Below the pieces are notes generated by a model. It did not search any database. It was not told the origin of the DNA and saw nothing but the letters and a program-made list of their open reading frames with translations. The position numbers were made by a program, and so were the translations under genes. Below, piece after piece: positions 9,403-17,768 of a DNA stretch of 64,000 nt. The DNA is from Salipiger aestuarii (GTDB taxonomy: Bacteria > Pseudomonadota > Alphaproteobacteria > Rhodobacterales > Rhodobacteraceae): the NCBI RefSeq assembly GCF_003259905.1, contig NZ_QLMG01000018.1:1-64000 (forward strand), written 5' to 3'. Positions within the stretch are counted from its first letter, which is position 1, and each line of letters opens with the position of its first letter.

Positions 9403-10866
9403 ATGACGAAATTCAGCGATCTCAACCTGAACCCCAAGGTTCTCAAGGCCATCGAAGAAGCAGGCTACGAAACCCCCACGCCGATCCAGGCCGGGGCGAT
9501 TCCCCATGCTCTCGAAGGCCGCGACGTTCTGGGAATCGCGCAGACGGGCACCGGCAAGACCGCCAGTTTCACGCTGCCGATGATCACATCGCTTGCCCGT
9601 GGCCGCGCCCGCGCCCGCATGCCGCGCAGCCTGGTGCTGTGCCCCACCCGCGAACTTGCCGCGCAGGTGGCCGAGAACTTCGACACCTACGCCAAATACG
9701 TCAAGCTGACCAAGGCGCTGCTGATCGGCGGCGTCAGCTTCAAGGAACAGGAAACGCTCATCGACAAGGGCGTCGATGTTCTGATCGCCACGCCGGGCCG
9801 CCTGCTGGACCATTTCGAACGCGGCAAACTGATTCTGACCGATGTCAAGGTCATGGTGGTGGACGAAGCGGACCGAATGCTTGACATGGGGTTCATTCCC
9901 GACATCGAGCGGATTTTTTCGCTGACGCCTTTCACCCGGCAGACGCTGTTCTTTTCGGCCACCATGGCGCCCGAAATCGAGCGGATCACCAACACGTTCC
10001 TGTCCAACCCCGAGCGGATCGAGGTTGCGCGTCAGGCAAGCGCGTCGGAAACGATCACCCAGGGCGCGGTGTTCTTCAAGGCATCCCGCCGCGATCGCGA
10101 GGCCACCGAAAAGCGCGACATCCTGCGCAAGCTGATCGACATGGAAGGCGATGCCTGCACCAACGCCATCGTCTTCTGCAACCGCAAGGTCGACGTGGAT
10201 GTTGTGGCGAAATCGTTGAAAAAGCACGGTTACAACGCCGAACCGATCCACGGCGATCTGGATCAGAGCCAGCGCACGCGCACGCTTGACGGGTTTCGCG
10301 ACGGGTCGATCCGCCTGCTGATCGCCTCGGATGTGGCGGCGCGCGGGCTTGACGTGCCCTCGGTCAGCCATGTGTTCAATTTCGATGTGCCGGGCCACCC
10401 CGAGGATTATGTCCACCGGATCGGGCGCACCGGGCGTGCCGGACGCGAAGGCAAGGCCTTTACAATCGTGTCGGGGCGCGACGAAAAGAACTTTGATGCG
10501 GTTGAAAAGCTGCTGCAGAAGGACATTCCCCGCGTCGCACTTCCCGGTGTGGCCAGCACCGCCCCCGAGGAAAGCGCCGTGTCAGATGCCGAAACCGCCG
10601 ATCCGGCGCCCGTGGCGGAACAGAAGCCTGCGCGCTCGCGGCGTTCGTCCTGCACCGAGCGGGCGGAAACGCCCGAACCCCGCGTCGCCGAAGCCGCGGA
10701 AAAGACCGACACCGCGCCAGAGCCGACGGGAAAGCCCGCCGCCCCCTCACGCAGCCGCGCTGACCGTGGCGGGCGCGGACGTGACCGCGACTCGAATGTC
10801 GTGGGGATGGGCGATCACATGCCCGAGTTCATCGCACTCAGCTTTGAAGAGCGCCGCGCGAGCTAG
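9403..10866 (+). CDS. DEAD-box ATP-dependent RNA helicase (RhlE/CsdA-like)
   Basis: The RecA-like core is complete in order: Q motif (FSDLNLNPKVLKAI to TPIQ), AQTGTGKT (I), PTRELAAQ (Ia), TPGRLLD (Ib), DEADRMLD (II), FSATM (III), IVFCNRK (IV), and DVAARGLDVP plus HRIGRTGRAGREG (V/VI). After residue ~385 comes a long basic/acidic low-complexity tail typical of RhlE-type helicases in ribosome assembly and cold adaptation. The ATG at 9403 gives the family N-terminus (487 aa); a longer frame from 9271 lacks family support. No strong Shine-Dalgarno is seen, so translation may be regulated. A terminator follows 47 bases after the stop, so it is probably monocistronic. Confidence 0.95.
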   Translation: MTKFSDLNLNPKVLKAIEEAGYETPTPIQAGAIPHALEGRDVLGIAQTGTGKTASFTLPMITSLARGRARARMPRSLVLCPTRELAAQVAENFDTYAKYVKLTKALLIGGVSFKEQETLIDKGVDVLIATPGRLLDHFERGKLILTDVKVMVVDEADRMLDMGFIPDIERIFSLTPFTRQTLFFSATMAPEIERITNTFLSNPERIEVARQASASETITQGAVFFKASRRDREATEKRDILRKLIDMEGDACTNAIVFCNRKVDVDVVAKSLKKHGYNAEPIHGDLDQSQRTRTLDGFRDGSIRLLIASDVAARGLDVPSVSHVFNFDVPGHPEDYVHRIGRTGRAGREGKAFTIVSGRDEKNFDAVEKLLQKDIPRVALPGVASTAPEESAVSDAETADPAPVAEQKPARSRRSSCTERAETPEPRVAEAAEKTDTAPEPTGKPAAPSRSRADRGGRGRDRDSNVVGMGDHMPEFIALSFEERRAS

Positions 10867-10912
10867 CGCGCCGATATGGCCTGGTTGATCTTCGGCCACG
10901 ACGGTTGTCAAA

Positions 10913-10942
10913 GGCCCGGTTCCTGTTGGAGCCGGGCCTTTT
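10913..10942 (+). terminator. Rho-independent terminator of the helicase gene
   Basis: An 11-bp stem with one G-T wobble (10913-10923 with 10928-10938) and a TGTT loop is followed by TTTT. Confidence 0.85.
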
Positions 10943-11105
10943 ATCTGCCGATATGGCCCTGATTTCGCTCATGGCCGCCCGGTAGAACGGCGCGACGGCA
11001 ATTTGCCGATGAAATTTCTGCAATAGTCCAGCCTGGATTGGTTTTGCATGGTCATGCGGCGCAACAGGTAAGGTTTCATAAAAGGAATTGCGAGAAATTT
11101 CGTCC

Positions 11106-11450
11106 ATGCAAAAACCCCCTGCCCAATATGAGAATCGTCGCGCCGTCATGCGAATCGCATGCGGCATCGACGTGATCGTGGAATACGATCGCGGTGCGCA
11201 GACCAAATGCCGCACGGTCGATCTGTCGATGTCGGGGGCACAGCTGCGGTTTCCGGGCAGCCCGCGAAAGCGCGATGAGGTGATGGACAGCTTGATCATC
11301 CCCGGCGCCGGAATTTTTTCCATTTCACCGCGCTGGACCGACGGGAACAAGGCCGGTGTACGCTTTACCGGTCCTCCGGAGGAACTTGATCTTCTGACAT
11401 CGCTGTTGCGGCATCTTGAAAAGATGCGGCAGACCCGGATGGCCGACTGA
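11106..11450 (+). CDS. PilZ-domain protein (probable c-di-GMP receptor)
   Basis: A single-domain PilZ protein of 114 aa. The c-di-GMP motifs are present: the RxxxR-type segment in NRRAVMR near the N-terminus and DLSMSGAQL (D/NxSxxG) about 25 residues later, followed by beta-strand-rich sequence ending GVRFTG. Such proteins link c-di-GMP to motility or polysaccharide export. The ATG at 11106 is preferred; an in-frame TTG at 11088 preceded by AAGGAA is an alternative adding six residues. It stands alone, convergent with the ABC-transporter operon. Confidence 0.9.
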   Translation: MQKPPAQYENRRAVMRIACGIDVIVEYDRGAQTKCRTVDLSMSGAQLRFPGSPRKRDEVMDSLIIPGAGIFSISPRWTDGNKAGVRFTGPPEELDLLTSLLRHLEKMRQTRMAD

Positions 11451-11463
11451 TCGCCGCCCTACC

Positions 11464-11482
11464 CGCGGCTGTTCCCGCCGCG
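11464..11482. terminator. Weak hairpin between convergent genes
   Basis: CGCGGC (11464-11469) pairs with GCCGCG (11477-11482) over a 7-base loop, followed on the plus strand by CTTGTTG. It could stop the PilZ transcript, but the T tract is poor. Confidence 0.35.
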
Positions 11483-11524
11483 CTTGTTGCTGCTGCCTTG
11501 ATCCGACTTGACCGATACTGCCGA

Positions 11525-12604
11525 TCAGTCGCGCAGAACGGCCATGCTGGATTCGTCCCAGCCGATCCAGACCGGGGCGTCGCCGACCGACTGGCCCGTC
11601 CGCGCGTCCACGTAGGCCCGCAGCCGTGCGCCCCGGGCATCGTCGACCAGCAGATCCAGCGCCATGCGACTGCCAAGGAAGGTCTTGCCCACCACACGCC
11701 CCTGCACGGCATTCGCCGTCGCCGGACGTGTCGCGTGACAGCCCAGCCGTTCCAGCCGCACCGAGGCGGTGATCGGCGCGCCGGTCTGCGGAATGCCGCC
11801 CGGCGCGTGGCCACGCAGGGTTTGCCCGAACCAGTCCATCACGACGGCATCGCCGTCGGTGCCGCGCAGATCGCCGGTCAACAGATTGGTTTCGCCGATG
11901 AATTCCGCCACAAAACGCGACGCGGGATGGAAATACAGATCCTCCGGCGTGCCGTCCTGTTCCACTTTTCCCTTGTTCATCACCACGATGCGGTCGGACA
12001 TGGTCAGAGCTTCTTCCTGGTCGTGGGTCACGAAGAAAAAGGTCTTGTCGGTGCGTCGCTGAATCGATTTCAGCTCTTGCTGCACCTGTCCGCGCAGCTT
12101 GGCGTCCAGCGCGCCCAGCGGTTCGTCCAGCAACAGCAGCGCCGGGTCCGGCGCCAGCGCCCGCGCCAGCGCGACCCGCTGGCGCTGGCCGCCCGACAGT
12201 TGCGCCGGATAGCGGCCACCAAAGGCTCCGAGTTCGAGAAACGACATGATTTCGTCCTGGCGGGCCGCGATCTCGGCCTTGCCCATACCCTTGAGTTCCA
12301 GCCCGAAGGCAATGTTCTGCTTCACCGTCATATGCGGGAACAGCGCGTAGTCCTGAAAGACCATGTTCACGTTGCGTCGTTCCGGGGGGAGCCGGGTCAC
12401 GTCATCGCCGCGCAGCAGCACGCGTCCCGAACCGGGTTGTTCGAACCCCCCCAGAATGCGCAGCGTCGTCGACTTGCCGCAGCCCGACGGCCCCAGGAAG
12501 GTGACGAATTCCCCCTGCGCGATATCGAGATCAAGTTCCGACAGCGCCGTTGTGTCGCCGAAGCGTTTGGTGATCTTGTCGAGGCGAACGAGAGGGTCGG
12601 CCAT
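11525..12604 (-). CDS. ABC transporter ATPase, spermidine/putrescine type
   Basis: Energises the importer formed with the three genes upstream. The 359-aa product has Walker A GPSGCGKST (residues 38-46), Q-loop in VFQDYALFP, signature LSGGQRQ (136-142), Walker B LLLLDEP (156-162), H-loop in FVTHDQEEAL, and a C-terminal TOBE region (RLERLGC onward), the layout of PotA-like importers. It starts three bases after the permease gene ends and is the last gene of the ten-gene cluster. The substrate is unknown; similarity to polyamine importers indicates a small cation, amine or amino-acid derivative. Confidence 0.93.
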   Translation of the reverse strand: MADPLVRLDKITKRFGDTTALSELDLDIAQGEFVTFLGPSGCGKSTTLRILGGFEQPGSGRVLLRGDDVTRLPPERRNVNMVFQDYALFPHMTVKQNIAFGLELKGMGKAEIAARQDEIMSFLELGAFGGRYPAQLSGGQRQRVALARALAPDPALLLLDEPLGALDAKLRGQVQQELKSIQRRTDKTFFFVTHDQEEALTMSDRIVVMNKGKVEQDGTPEDLYFHPASRFVAEFIGETNLLTGDLRGTDGDAVVMDWFGQTLRGHAPGGIPQTGAPITASVRLERLGCHATRPATANAVQGRVVGKTFLGSRMALDLLVDDARGARLRAYVDARTGQSVGDAPVWIGWDESSMAVLRD

Positions 12605-12607
12605 GGC

Positions 12608-13390
12608 TCAGTCCTTGTTCATGCGGCGGGTAAAGCGTTCTGCCCAGACGCCGATCACGGCGGTCAGGACCAGCGCAACGGTCGCGATGGCGTTGATTTC
12701 CGGGGACATCCCCGATTTCAGCTTGGCAAAGATCAGCACCGGCAGGGTCGGCTCGTAGCCCCCCAGGAAAAACGACCGGACGAAATCGTCAAAGCTGAGA
12801 AGAAGGCAGAAGATGCTGGCGCCCATGATCGCGGGCACAAGATAGGGGAATGTGATGCGCAGGAAAGCGATCAGCGGATCGGCACCAAGGTCGCGCGCCG
12901 CTTCGATCTGGCTTTTGGGCAGGGTCGACAGGCGGGCCATGACCACCAGCACCACAAAAGGCACGTTGTGGACAGCGTGGCTCCAGACGATGGCGCCCAT
13001 GCCGGTTTCGATCCCGAGCAGACGTGCATAGATGCGGAACGCGATGGCCGAGATGATTCCGGGGATCAGCGCCGGCAGGATCGTCATGCCAAGGATCACC
13101 GCCCTGCCCCAGAACTTGCGCCCTTCGAGCAGCACGGCGATCCAGGTTCCGACAAGCACCGAAATCACCGTGGACAGCACGGCGATGGCGACCGAATAGC
13201 CAAAGGCGGTCAGGGTTTCGGTGTCCTGCAACACGCCGGTGTACCAGTCGGTGGTATAGCTGCGGATCGGAAAGCCGATGAACTTGCTGTCCTTGAACCC
13301 CATCAGCACCATCAGGATCAGCGGCACGAACACGTAGGCGACAAAGGCCCAGTAGACGCAGGACAGCAGGATGCGGTTGTGCCGGGTCAT
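12608..13390 (-). CDS. ABC transporter permease, PotC-like
   Basis: Inner-membrane permease with about six transmembrane helices (first helix VYWAFVAYVFVPLILMVLMG). The EAA cytoplasmic loop that contacts the ATPase is visible as EAARDLGADPLIAFLRITFP. The start MTRHNR at 13390 is preceded by AGGGAGA and overlaps the PotB-like stop by four bases; the open frame runs further upstream only as a shadow of that gene. Length (260 aa) is normal for PotC. Confidence 0.93.
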   Translation of the reverse strand: MTRHNRILLSCVYWAFVAYVFVPLILMVLMGFKDSKFIGFPIRSYTTDWYTGVLQDTETLTAFGYSVAIAVLSTVISVLVGTWIAVLLEGRKFWGRAVILGMTILPALIPGIISAIAFRIYARLLGIETGMGAIVWSHAVHNVPFVVLVVMARLSTLPKSQIEAARDLGADPLIAFLRITFPYLVPAIMGASIFCLLLSFDDFVRSFFLGGYEPTLPVLIFAKLKSGMSPEINAIATVALVLTAVIGVWAERFTRRMNKD

Positions 13391-14367
13391 TTGCTGTCTC
13401 CCTTGCGCAGGCTGGACATGAGCTTCTGGAACGCGGCGGTGACAAGCAGCGCGGCCAGGAACATGATGATGGCAAAGGCCGCGCCGGTCGGCCACTGGTC
13501 GCCCGCGACATGAAAAAACCCCGCTATGGTTTCGGCAAACACCGTGGTGGAAGGCCCGCCCAGCAGCACCGGCGTGGCGTAAAACCCGGTCGAGATCAGG
13601 AACACCAGCGTACAGCCTGACGAGATGCCTTCCAGCGTCAGCGGCAGCGTCACGCGGCGGAATCGGGTCCACGCGCCCGCTCCCAGATCGGCAGCGGCTT
13701 CATTCAACGACGCCGGCAGCTTTTCCAACGCCGAGTACAGCGGCAGCAGCATATATAACGCGGTCAGGTAGACGATGCCGACGCCCATCGAAAAGCTGGT
13801 GTACATGAACGGGATCGGCCGGTCGATCAGCCCGATCCACTTCAGCACCAGGTTCACGGCCCCCGTGTTGCCCAGCAGGATCATGATGGCATAGGTGCGC
13901 ACGATTTCGCCCACCCAGAACGGGATCAGCAACAGCAAAAGCAGCAGCATCCGGTTTTTCGGACGGACGTGGCGGGCCAGAAAATACGCCACCGGATAGG
14001 TCAGCACGAGCGTACAGAAGGTGAACACCCCCGCAAAGCTCAGCGTGCGAAAGAACGGCTGCCAGAACAGCGGGTCGTGAAAGAAGGCCAGGTAATGTTC
14101 GATGGTGAAATGCTGCGGCGTGCCCGGGGCGACCGGGTAGGCATCGGTCAGCGACACCCGCAGCATCTGAACCATCGGCCCAAGGTGCTGGGTCAACACC
14201 CAGATCACCGGACATATCGCAAGGATCAGGAACTGGCGGCGCGGCGATGCCGTCGCCACGCGCAACGCCGCGCCGTAAGGTGCCCAGCCTGACAGCTTGC
14301 CCCAGAACGTGCGGTCGCGGGCGGCGGTGGCGCCGCGTTCTTCGCGCGCGGATGCCGGGAAGGTCAT
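13387..14367 (-). CDS. ABC transporter permease, PotB-like
   Basis: Inner-membrane permease (326 aa) with about six transmembrane helices after a ~45-residue hydrophilic N-terminus. The EAA loop is EAAADLGAGAWTRFRRVTLP. It pairs with the PotC-like subunit encoded immediately downstream with a four-base overlap. A GC-rich hairpin (14400-14422) separates it from the binding-protein gene and may lower its expression relative to that gene. Confidence 0.93.
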   Translation of the reverse strand: MTFPASAREERGATAARDRTFWGKLSGWAPYGAALRVATASPRRQFLILAICPVIWVLTQHLGPMVQMLRVSLTDAYPVAPGTPQHFTIEHYLAFFHDPLFWQPFFRTLSFAGVFTFCTLVLTYPVAYFLARHVRPKNRMLLLLLLLIPFWVGEIVRTYAIMILLGNTGAVNLVLKWIGLIDRPIPFMYTSFSMGVGIVYLTALYMLLPLYSALEKLPASLNEAAADLGAGAWTRFRRVTLPLTLEGISSGCTLVFLISTGFYATPVLLGGPSTTVFAETIAGFFHVAGDQWPTGAAFAIIMFLAALLVTAAFQKLMSSLRKGDSK

Positions 14368-14399
14368 GAAGGAAACCCTTTCGAACGGGAAACGCCGTG

Positions 14400-14422
14400 C
14401 CGCCCGGCGCAGGGCCGGGCGG
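14400..14422 (-). other. Intercistronic hairpin between binding-protein and permease genes
   Basis: A perfect 9-bp stem (14400-14408 with 14414-14422) and 5-base loop, without a T tract. In this position such hairpins commonly stabilise or partly terminate the upstream message so that the binding protein outnumbers the membrane subunits; that role is inferred. Confidence 0.5.
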
Positions 14423-14460
14423 TCGGTCCGTGGGGTGACCGGCCTGTTGACCGGGCGGGG

Positions 14461-15570
14461 TCAGGCGGCCTTGATGGCCTCGACCGCCGGATCGACCAGG
14501 CCGTATTTCATCTCGTTCGCCTCGGCGCGAAAGAACTGAAGGTTGGCCAGTTGCTCTTCGGGGAACGAGGTCGATTTCTTTTCCAGGTCGGTCAGGTATT
14601 CCGACGCACCCTTGTAGGTCGAGATGAACCCCGATGCCTTGGTCATCGCCGCGCCAACCTCGGGCGACGCAAGGATCGCGTTCAGGAAGGTGTAGGCGTT
14701 GTCCATGTTCGGCGCGTTGTTGGCGATGTTGAACGTGTAGACGAATCCGTAGGAGCCTTCGCGCGGGATGGTCATTCCCAGCGGGAAACCGTCGTTGATG
14801 AGCGCGGCCGCAGGTCCGTTCCACGAATGGCCCAGAACGATGTCCTGATTGACCATCATCTGCTGGAACTCCGCGCCACCATCGTAATATTTGCGCACCA
14901 GCGGCTTGTGTTCGATGAGGAAATTCTTGGCTTCCTCGACGATTGCCGCGGCCCGTTCCGGGTTGTCGAGATATTCGACCATGTTGCCGTCATAGCCCAT
15001 CTTGAGCATGATGATCGACATCATGTCCTGAATGATATAGGCGGTCTGTTTCGCGTAGGTTTCGCTGAACAGCGTGTCCCAGGTCTGTGCCTCCTCGGCG
15101 CTGACGATGTCGGAATTGTAGGCAAGCACCTCCATCCCCGACAGGATCGGCGCGCCCCATTTGTGACCCTGGATCGTGGCCCAGTCGGATTCGCTGAACG
15201 TGGGGTTGATGTTCCCCCAGTTGGACAGCCGATCGGTATCCAGCGGCGCCAGCAGGTCGCTGTCGATGAATTGCAGGAAACGGTGGCCGGCGACGGTCAT
15301 GATGTCGACCGTGGGGTTGGGCGCTTCGGCGGCCAGCAGACTGAACTGCTTGCCCTGGTCGTCGACGAGGCGGACGTTGATCTTGATGCCCGTTTCGTCC
15401 TGGAACTGTTCCCTGAACGCCTCGGGGACAAAATCGTTATAGGTCCAGATGTTGACCTCGCCGCCCGACTGGGCGTGGGCGCGGCGCAGATAGGCCGGGG
15501 TTGCAAGGGCGGCACCGGACAGGGCAGCGGTGGTCAGAAGCTTGCGGCGGTTCATGCTAAGTCTGGTCAT
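14461..15570 (-). CDS. Periplasmic substrate-binding protein, PotD-like, Tat-type signal
   Basis: Substrate receptor of the ABC importer. The 369-aa product begins with a twin-arginine-type signal (MNRRKLLTTAA, then a hydrophobic stretch, cleavage near AHAQ at about residue 34). The mature part begins EVNIWTYNDFVPEAF, the pattern of polyamine/thiamine-class binding proteins (family 1 solute-binding). The start at 15570 is supported by GAGAGA upstream; ATG 15555 (MNRRKL) is possible. It is the first transporter gene after the opine-dehydrogenase-like gene (40-bp gap), linking import to that enzyme. Confidence 0.93.
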   Translation of the reverse strand: MTRLSMNRRKLLTTAALSGAALATPAYLRRAHAQSGGEVNIWTYNDFVPEAFREQFQDETGIKINVRLVDDQGKQFSLLAAEAPNPTVDIMTVAGHRFLQFIDSDLLAPLDTDRLSNWGNINPTFSESDWATIQGHKWGAPILSGMEVLAYNSDIVSAEEAQTWDTLFSETYAKQTAYIIQDMMSIIMLKMGYDGNMVEYLDNPERAAAIVEEAKNFLIEHKPLVRKYYDGGAEFQQMMVNQDIVLGHSWNGPAAALINDGFPLGMTIPREGSYGFVYTFNIANNAPNMDNAYTFLNAILASPEVGAAMTKASGFISTYKGASEYLTDLEKKSTSFPEEQLANLQFFRAEANEMKYGLVDPAVEAIKAA

Positions 15571-15610
15571 GGCGGTCTCTCTGTTGGGTGGGTCCGTATC
15601 TTTTTTTTAT

Positions 15611-16708
15611 TCAGTTCGCCGGTTCCGGCGTTTTCCGCAAAAGGCCGGTACGGGCGGCCCCGCGCAGGTCGTCAAGCGTGTGACCGGTCAGGTCCAGCGC
15701 GTTCAGAATGTCGTTTTCAGCAGTGAAATCGCGGCCATACATCGCCCCGAAAATCTGCGTTCCGGCCTCGTGAAGGGTGGCGGGACGCCCCGCAAGGCGG
15801 CCCAGCACGGCGGTGGGCACAAGGCCATAGGGCACGTCCTCGGTGACATAGCGGCTGTCGGCGGTGGCCGGGCCGGTGCCGCCGTTGCCTTGCGCATGCA
15901 TCTGCTGGTTCATCTCGCTGATGCTGGACATGGGCACATGGAAGCTGGCCGAGAAATGTTCGAAGATGGTCTTGGTCTGCAGCCCGAGCGCGTCAGCGAT
16001 GGCAAGGCGTTCGGCGTCCAGCGCCTCTAGCAGGGCGCCGACCTTGGGCGTGACGTTCTGGCCCTGCGACCAGGTCTCGCCGCGCTCCATCCGGGTGATG
16101 TTGCCAAGCGCGATGCCAAGGTGGTTCTGCGGGTTGAGATTGGACAGCATGATCGCCAGAAGACCGTCGCGCGGCACAAAGACATCGCCGAACAGCCCGG
16201 TGCACACGGCACGGGCACAATCGGCCCGTGTCTCGGGCACGGTGCACAGATCGACCTTCCCGCGCACGGTGTTGACCGTGACGGTCGCGCCCTCGCCCCG
16301 CCGCCCGGTGACGGCGGTGGTACCCCAGGCGGTGATCGGCGCGGTGATGCCACGCGCATCCAGCAACCGGGTCAGGTAGACCGCCCCAAAGCTGGCGTGG
16401 CTGGACACGATGACATGCTGGCCGTCGCGGATATGCGGGGCAAGCGCGTCGAACACGGCCTTGTGGCCATAGCCGGGCAGCGCAATCAGGATCGCGTCGT
16501 TGTCTTCGCAAAGCTGCTGGGCCGATGTGGCGACGCGCGGCGCAAATTGCGCGTCAATCGCGCCGGTGGCGGTCAGCGGAGCATCCTCCAGTGCCCGTGT
16601 CGATGCCCCCGAGGGCGACCACAGCATCGGATCATGCCCGTTCACATGCAGCAACGCCGCCGAGCCGAAGGCGATGGACCCGGCGCCCGCGATACCAACC
16701 CGGCTCAT
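15611..16708 (-). CDS. NAD(P)-dependent octopine/nopaline dehydrogenase family enzyme
   Basis: The 365-aa protein has an N-terminal Rossmann fold (GIAGAGSIAFGSA, GxGxxxxG at about 8-15) and a C-terminal helical domain in which NLNPQNHLGIALGN carries the asparagine/histidine pattern expected for the opine-dehydrogenase catalytic region. Family members reversibly condense an amino acid or amine with an alpha-keto acid; in bacteria they often act in the oxidative (catabolic) direction. It overlaps the upstream CMD gene by four bases and precedes the binding protein. The substrate is unknown. Confidence 0.85.
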   Translation of the reverse strand: MSRVGIAGAGSIAFGSAALLHVNGHDPMLWSPSGASTRALEDAPLTATGAIDAQFAPRVATSAQQLCEDNDAILIALPGYGHKAVFDALAPHIRDGQHVIVSSHASFGAVYLTRLLDARGITAPITAWGTTAVTGRRGEGATVTVNTVRGKVDLCTVPETRADCARAVCTGLFGDVFVPRDGLLAIMLSNLNPQNHLGIALGNITRMERGETWSQGQNVTPKVGALLEALDAERLAIADALGLQTKTIFEHFSASFHVPMSSISEMNQQMHAQGNGGTGPATADSRYVTEDVPYGLVPTAVLGRLAGRPATLHEAGTQIFGAMYGRDFTAENDILNALDLTGHTLDDLRGAARTGLLRKTPEPAN

Positions 16709-17292
16709 GCGCCGACCTCGTCGCGGACCGGATCGCCAAGCACATGCATCAGCCGGTTGGCCCAGCCGAACAGCGCCGTGGACAGGATAAGATCAAGGAT
16801 TTCCTCGTCGCTCAGCCCCACCTTCTTCAGCATGGCCATGTCTTCGGGCGTCGCGGCGACCGGCGCTTCGGACAGCTTGCGCGCAAAATCGAAAATCGCC
16901 CGGTTGCGCGCAGACAGATCGGCGTTTTCGCCCTTGCTGAAAAGCGCGTCGGTGACGGCGGTGTCTTTTTCCAGCTTGGCGTGGCGGTCCGCATGCACGG
17001 CGGCGCAATAGATGCAGCGGTTGACCATGCTGGCGCCGATGGCGCCCAGCTCGCGCTCGGCGCGGCTCATGCCACCTGCGTCGTACATGATGGCATTGAA
17101 CAGCGGCGAGCGTACCTTGAGGCTTTCGACGTCATGCGCCAGCGTCAGCACATAATCGGACACCTTGGTGTTGGAGGGCGTCACCGACAGCGCCGAAAGC
17201 TGTTCGGGCGTGGCGGTGGCAAGGTCGACCGGCCTCAGGCGCGGCCGCCAGGTCGGAACGGTGCGGGTGAATTTATGGACGATGCGGGTCAC
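16705..17292 (-). CDS. AhpD/carboxymuconolactone decarboxylase-like protein with CxxC
   Basis: A helical CMD-fold protein (195 aa) with an intact AhpD-type redox motif NRCIYCAAVH (C93, C96, H100), suggesting thiol peroxidase or disulfide chemistry rather than decarboxylation. The GTG start at 17292 overlaps the upstream TGA by four bases (GTGA). The partner upstream is a shorter CMD-like protein without CxxC; the two may form a heteromer. It lies between the monooxygenase and the opine dehydrogenase, so it might reduce a peroxide or handle a hydroxylated intermediate (inference). Confidence 0.85.
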   Translation of the reverse strand: MTRIVHKFTRTVPTWRPRLRPVDLATATPEQLSALSVTPSNTKVSDYVLTLAHDVESLKVRSPLFNAIMYDAGGMSRAERELGAIGASMVNRCIYCAAVHADRHAKLEKDTAVTDALFSKGENADLSARNRAIFDFARKLSEAPVAATPEDMAMLKKVGLSDEEILDLILSTALFGWANRLMHVLGDPVRDEVGA

Positions 17293-17768
17293 GCCGCACC
17301 CCCTTTCATCAGCCTGAGGCCGGCGACAACGCGCAGCTGATAGGCGGTAAAGGCGACCAGTTCGCACAGGCGCACGATGTCGGCATCCGATACGCTGGCC
17401 GCTTGCAGCCCCGAAATGTCGCTTGCGGCGACATCCCTGGTGGCGTTGGCCGCGCGATCGACGAAGGCGATGATATGCGCCAGGCCCTGCGCCGCGCCGT
17501 CTGACGCGGGATCGGCCAGCGGCGCCATGTCTCCGGCACGCGCAAGGTAGCGTGTCGCCAGTTCGGGCACGCCCCCCGATTGCGCCATGCGCGCGGCAAG
17601 GGCGGCGCGCAGGTCGTGGGAAAAGGCCCCCGCGTATAACGGTGCCATCACCGCGTCTTCGGCGGCCTGCGTGGCCTGCATGATGTTGGCGCGGGTCCGA
17701 ACCGCATCCGCGACCGGGCCGGTGTCGATGCCTGCGGTGTCAAGCGCGGTGGTCTGAAAGAGGCTCAC
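17289..17768 (-). CDS. CMD/AhpD-related protein lacking the CxxC motif
   Basis: A 159-aa helical, Ala-rich protein. The C-terminal part (DADIVRLCELVAFTAYQLR) resembles the conserved helix of CMD-domain proteins, but the CxxC motif is absent. The GTG start at 17768 overlaps the monooxygenase stop by four bases; the preceding residues in the open frame are a shadow of that gene. It always travels here with the CxxC-containing neighbour, so a structural partner role is plausible. The family assignment is moderate. Confidence 0.7.
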   Translation of the reverse strand: MSLFQTTALDTAGIDTGPVADAVRTRANIMQATQAAEDAVMAPLYAGAFSHDLRAALAARMAQSGGVPELATRYLARAGDMAPLADPASDGAAQGLAHIIAFVDRAANATRDVAASDISGLQAASVSDADIVRLCELVAFTAYQLRVVAGLRLMKGGAA

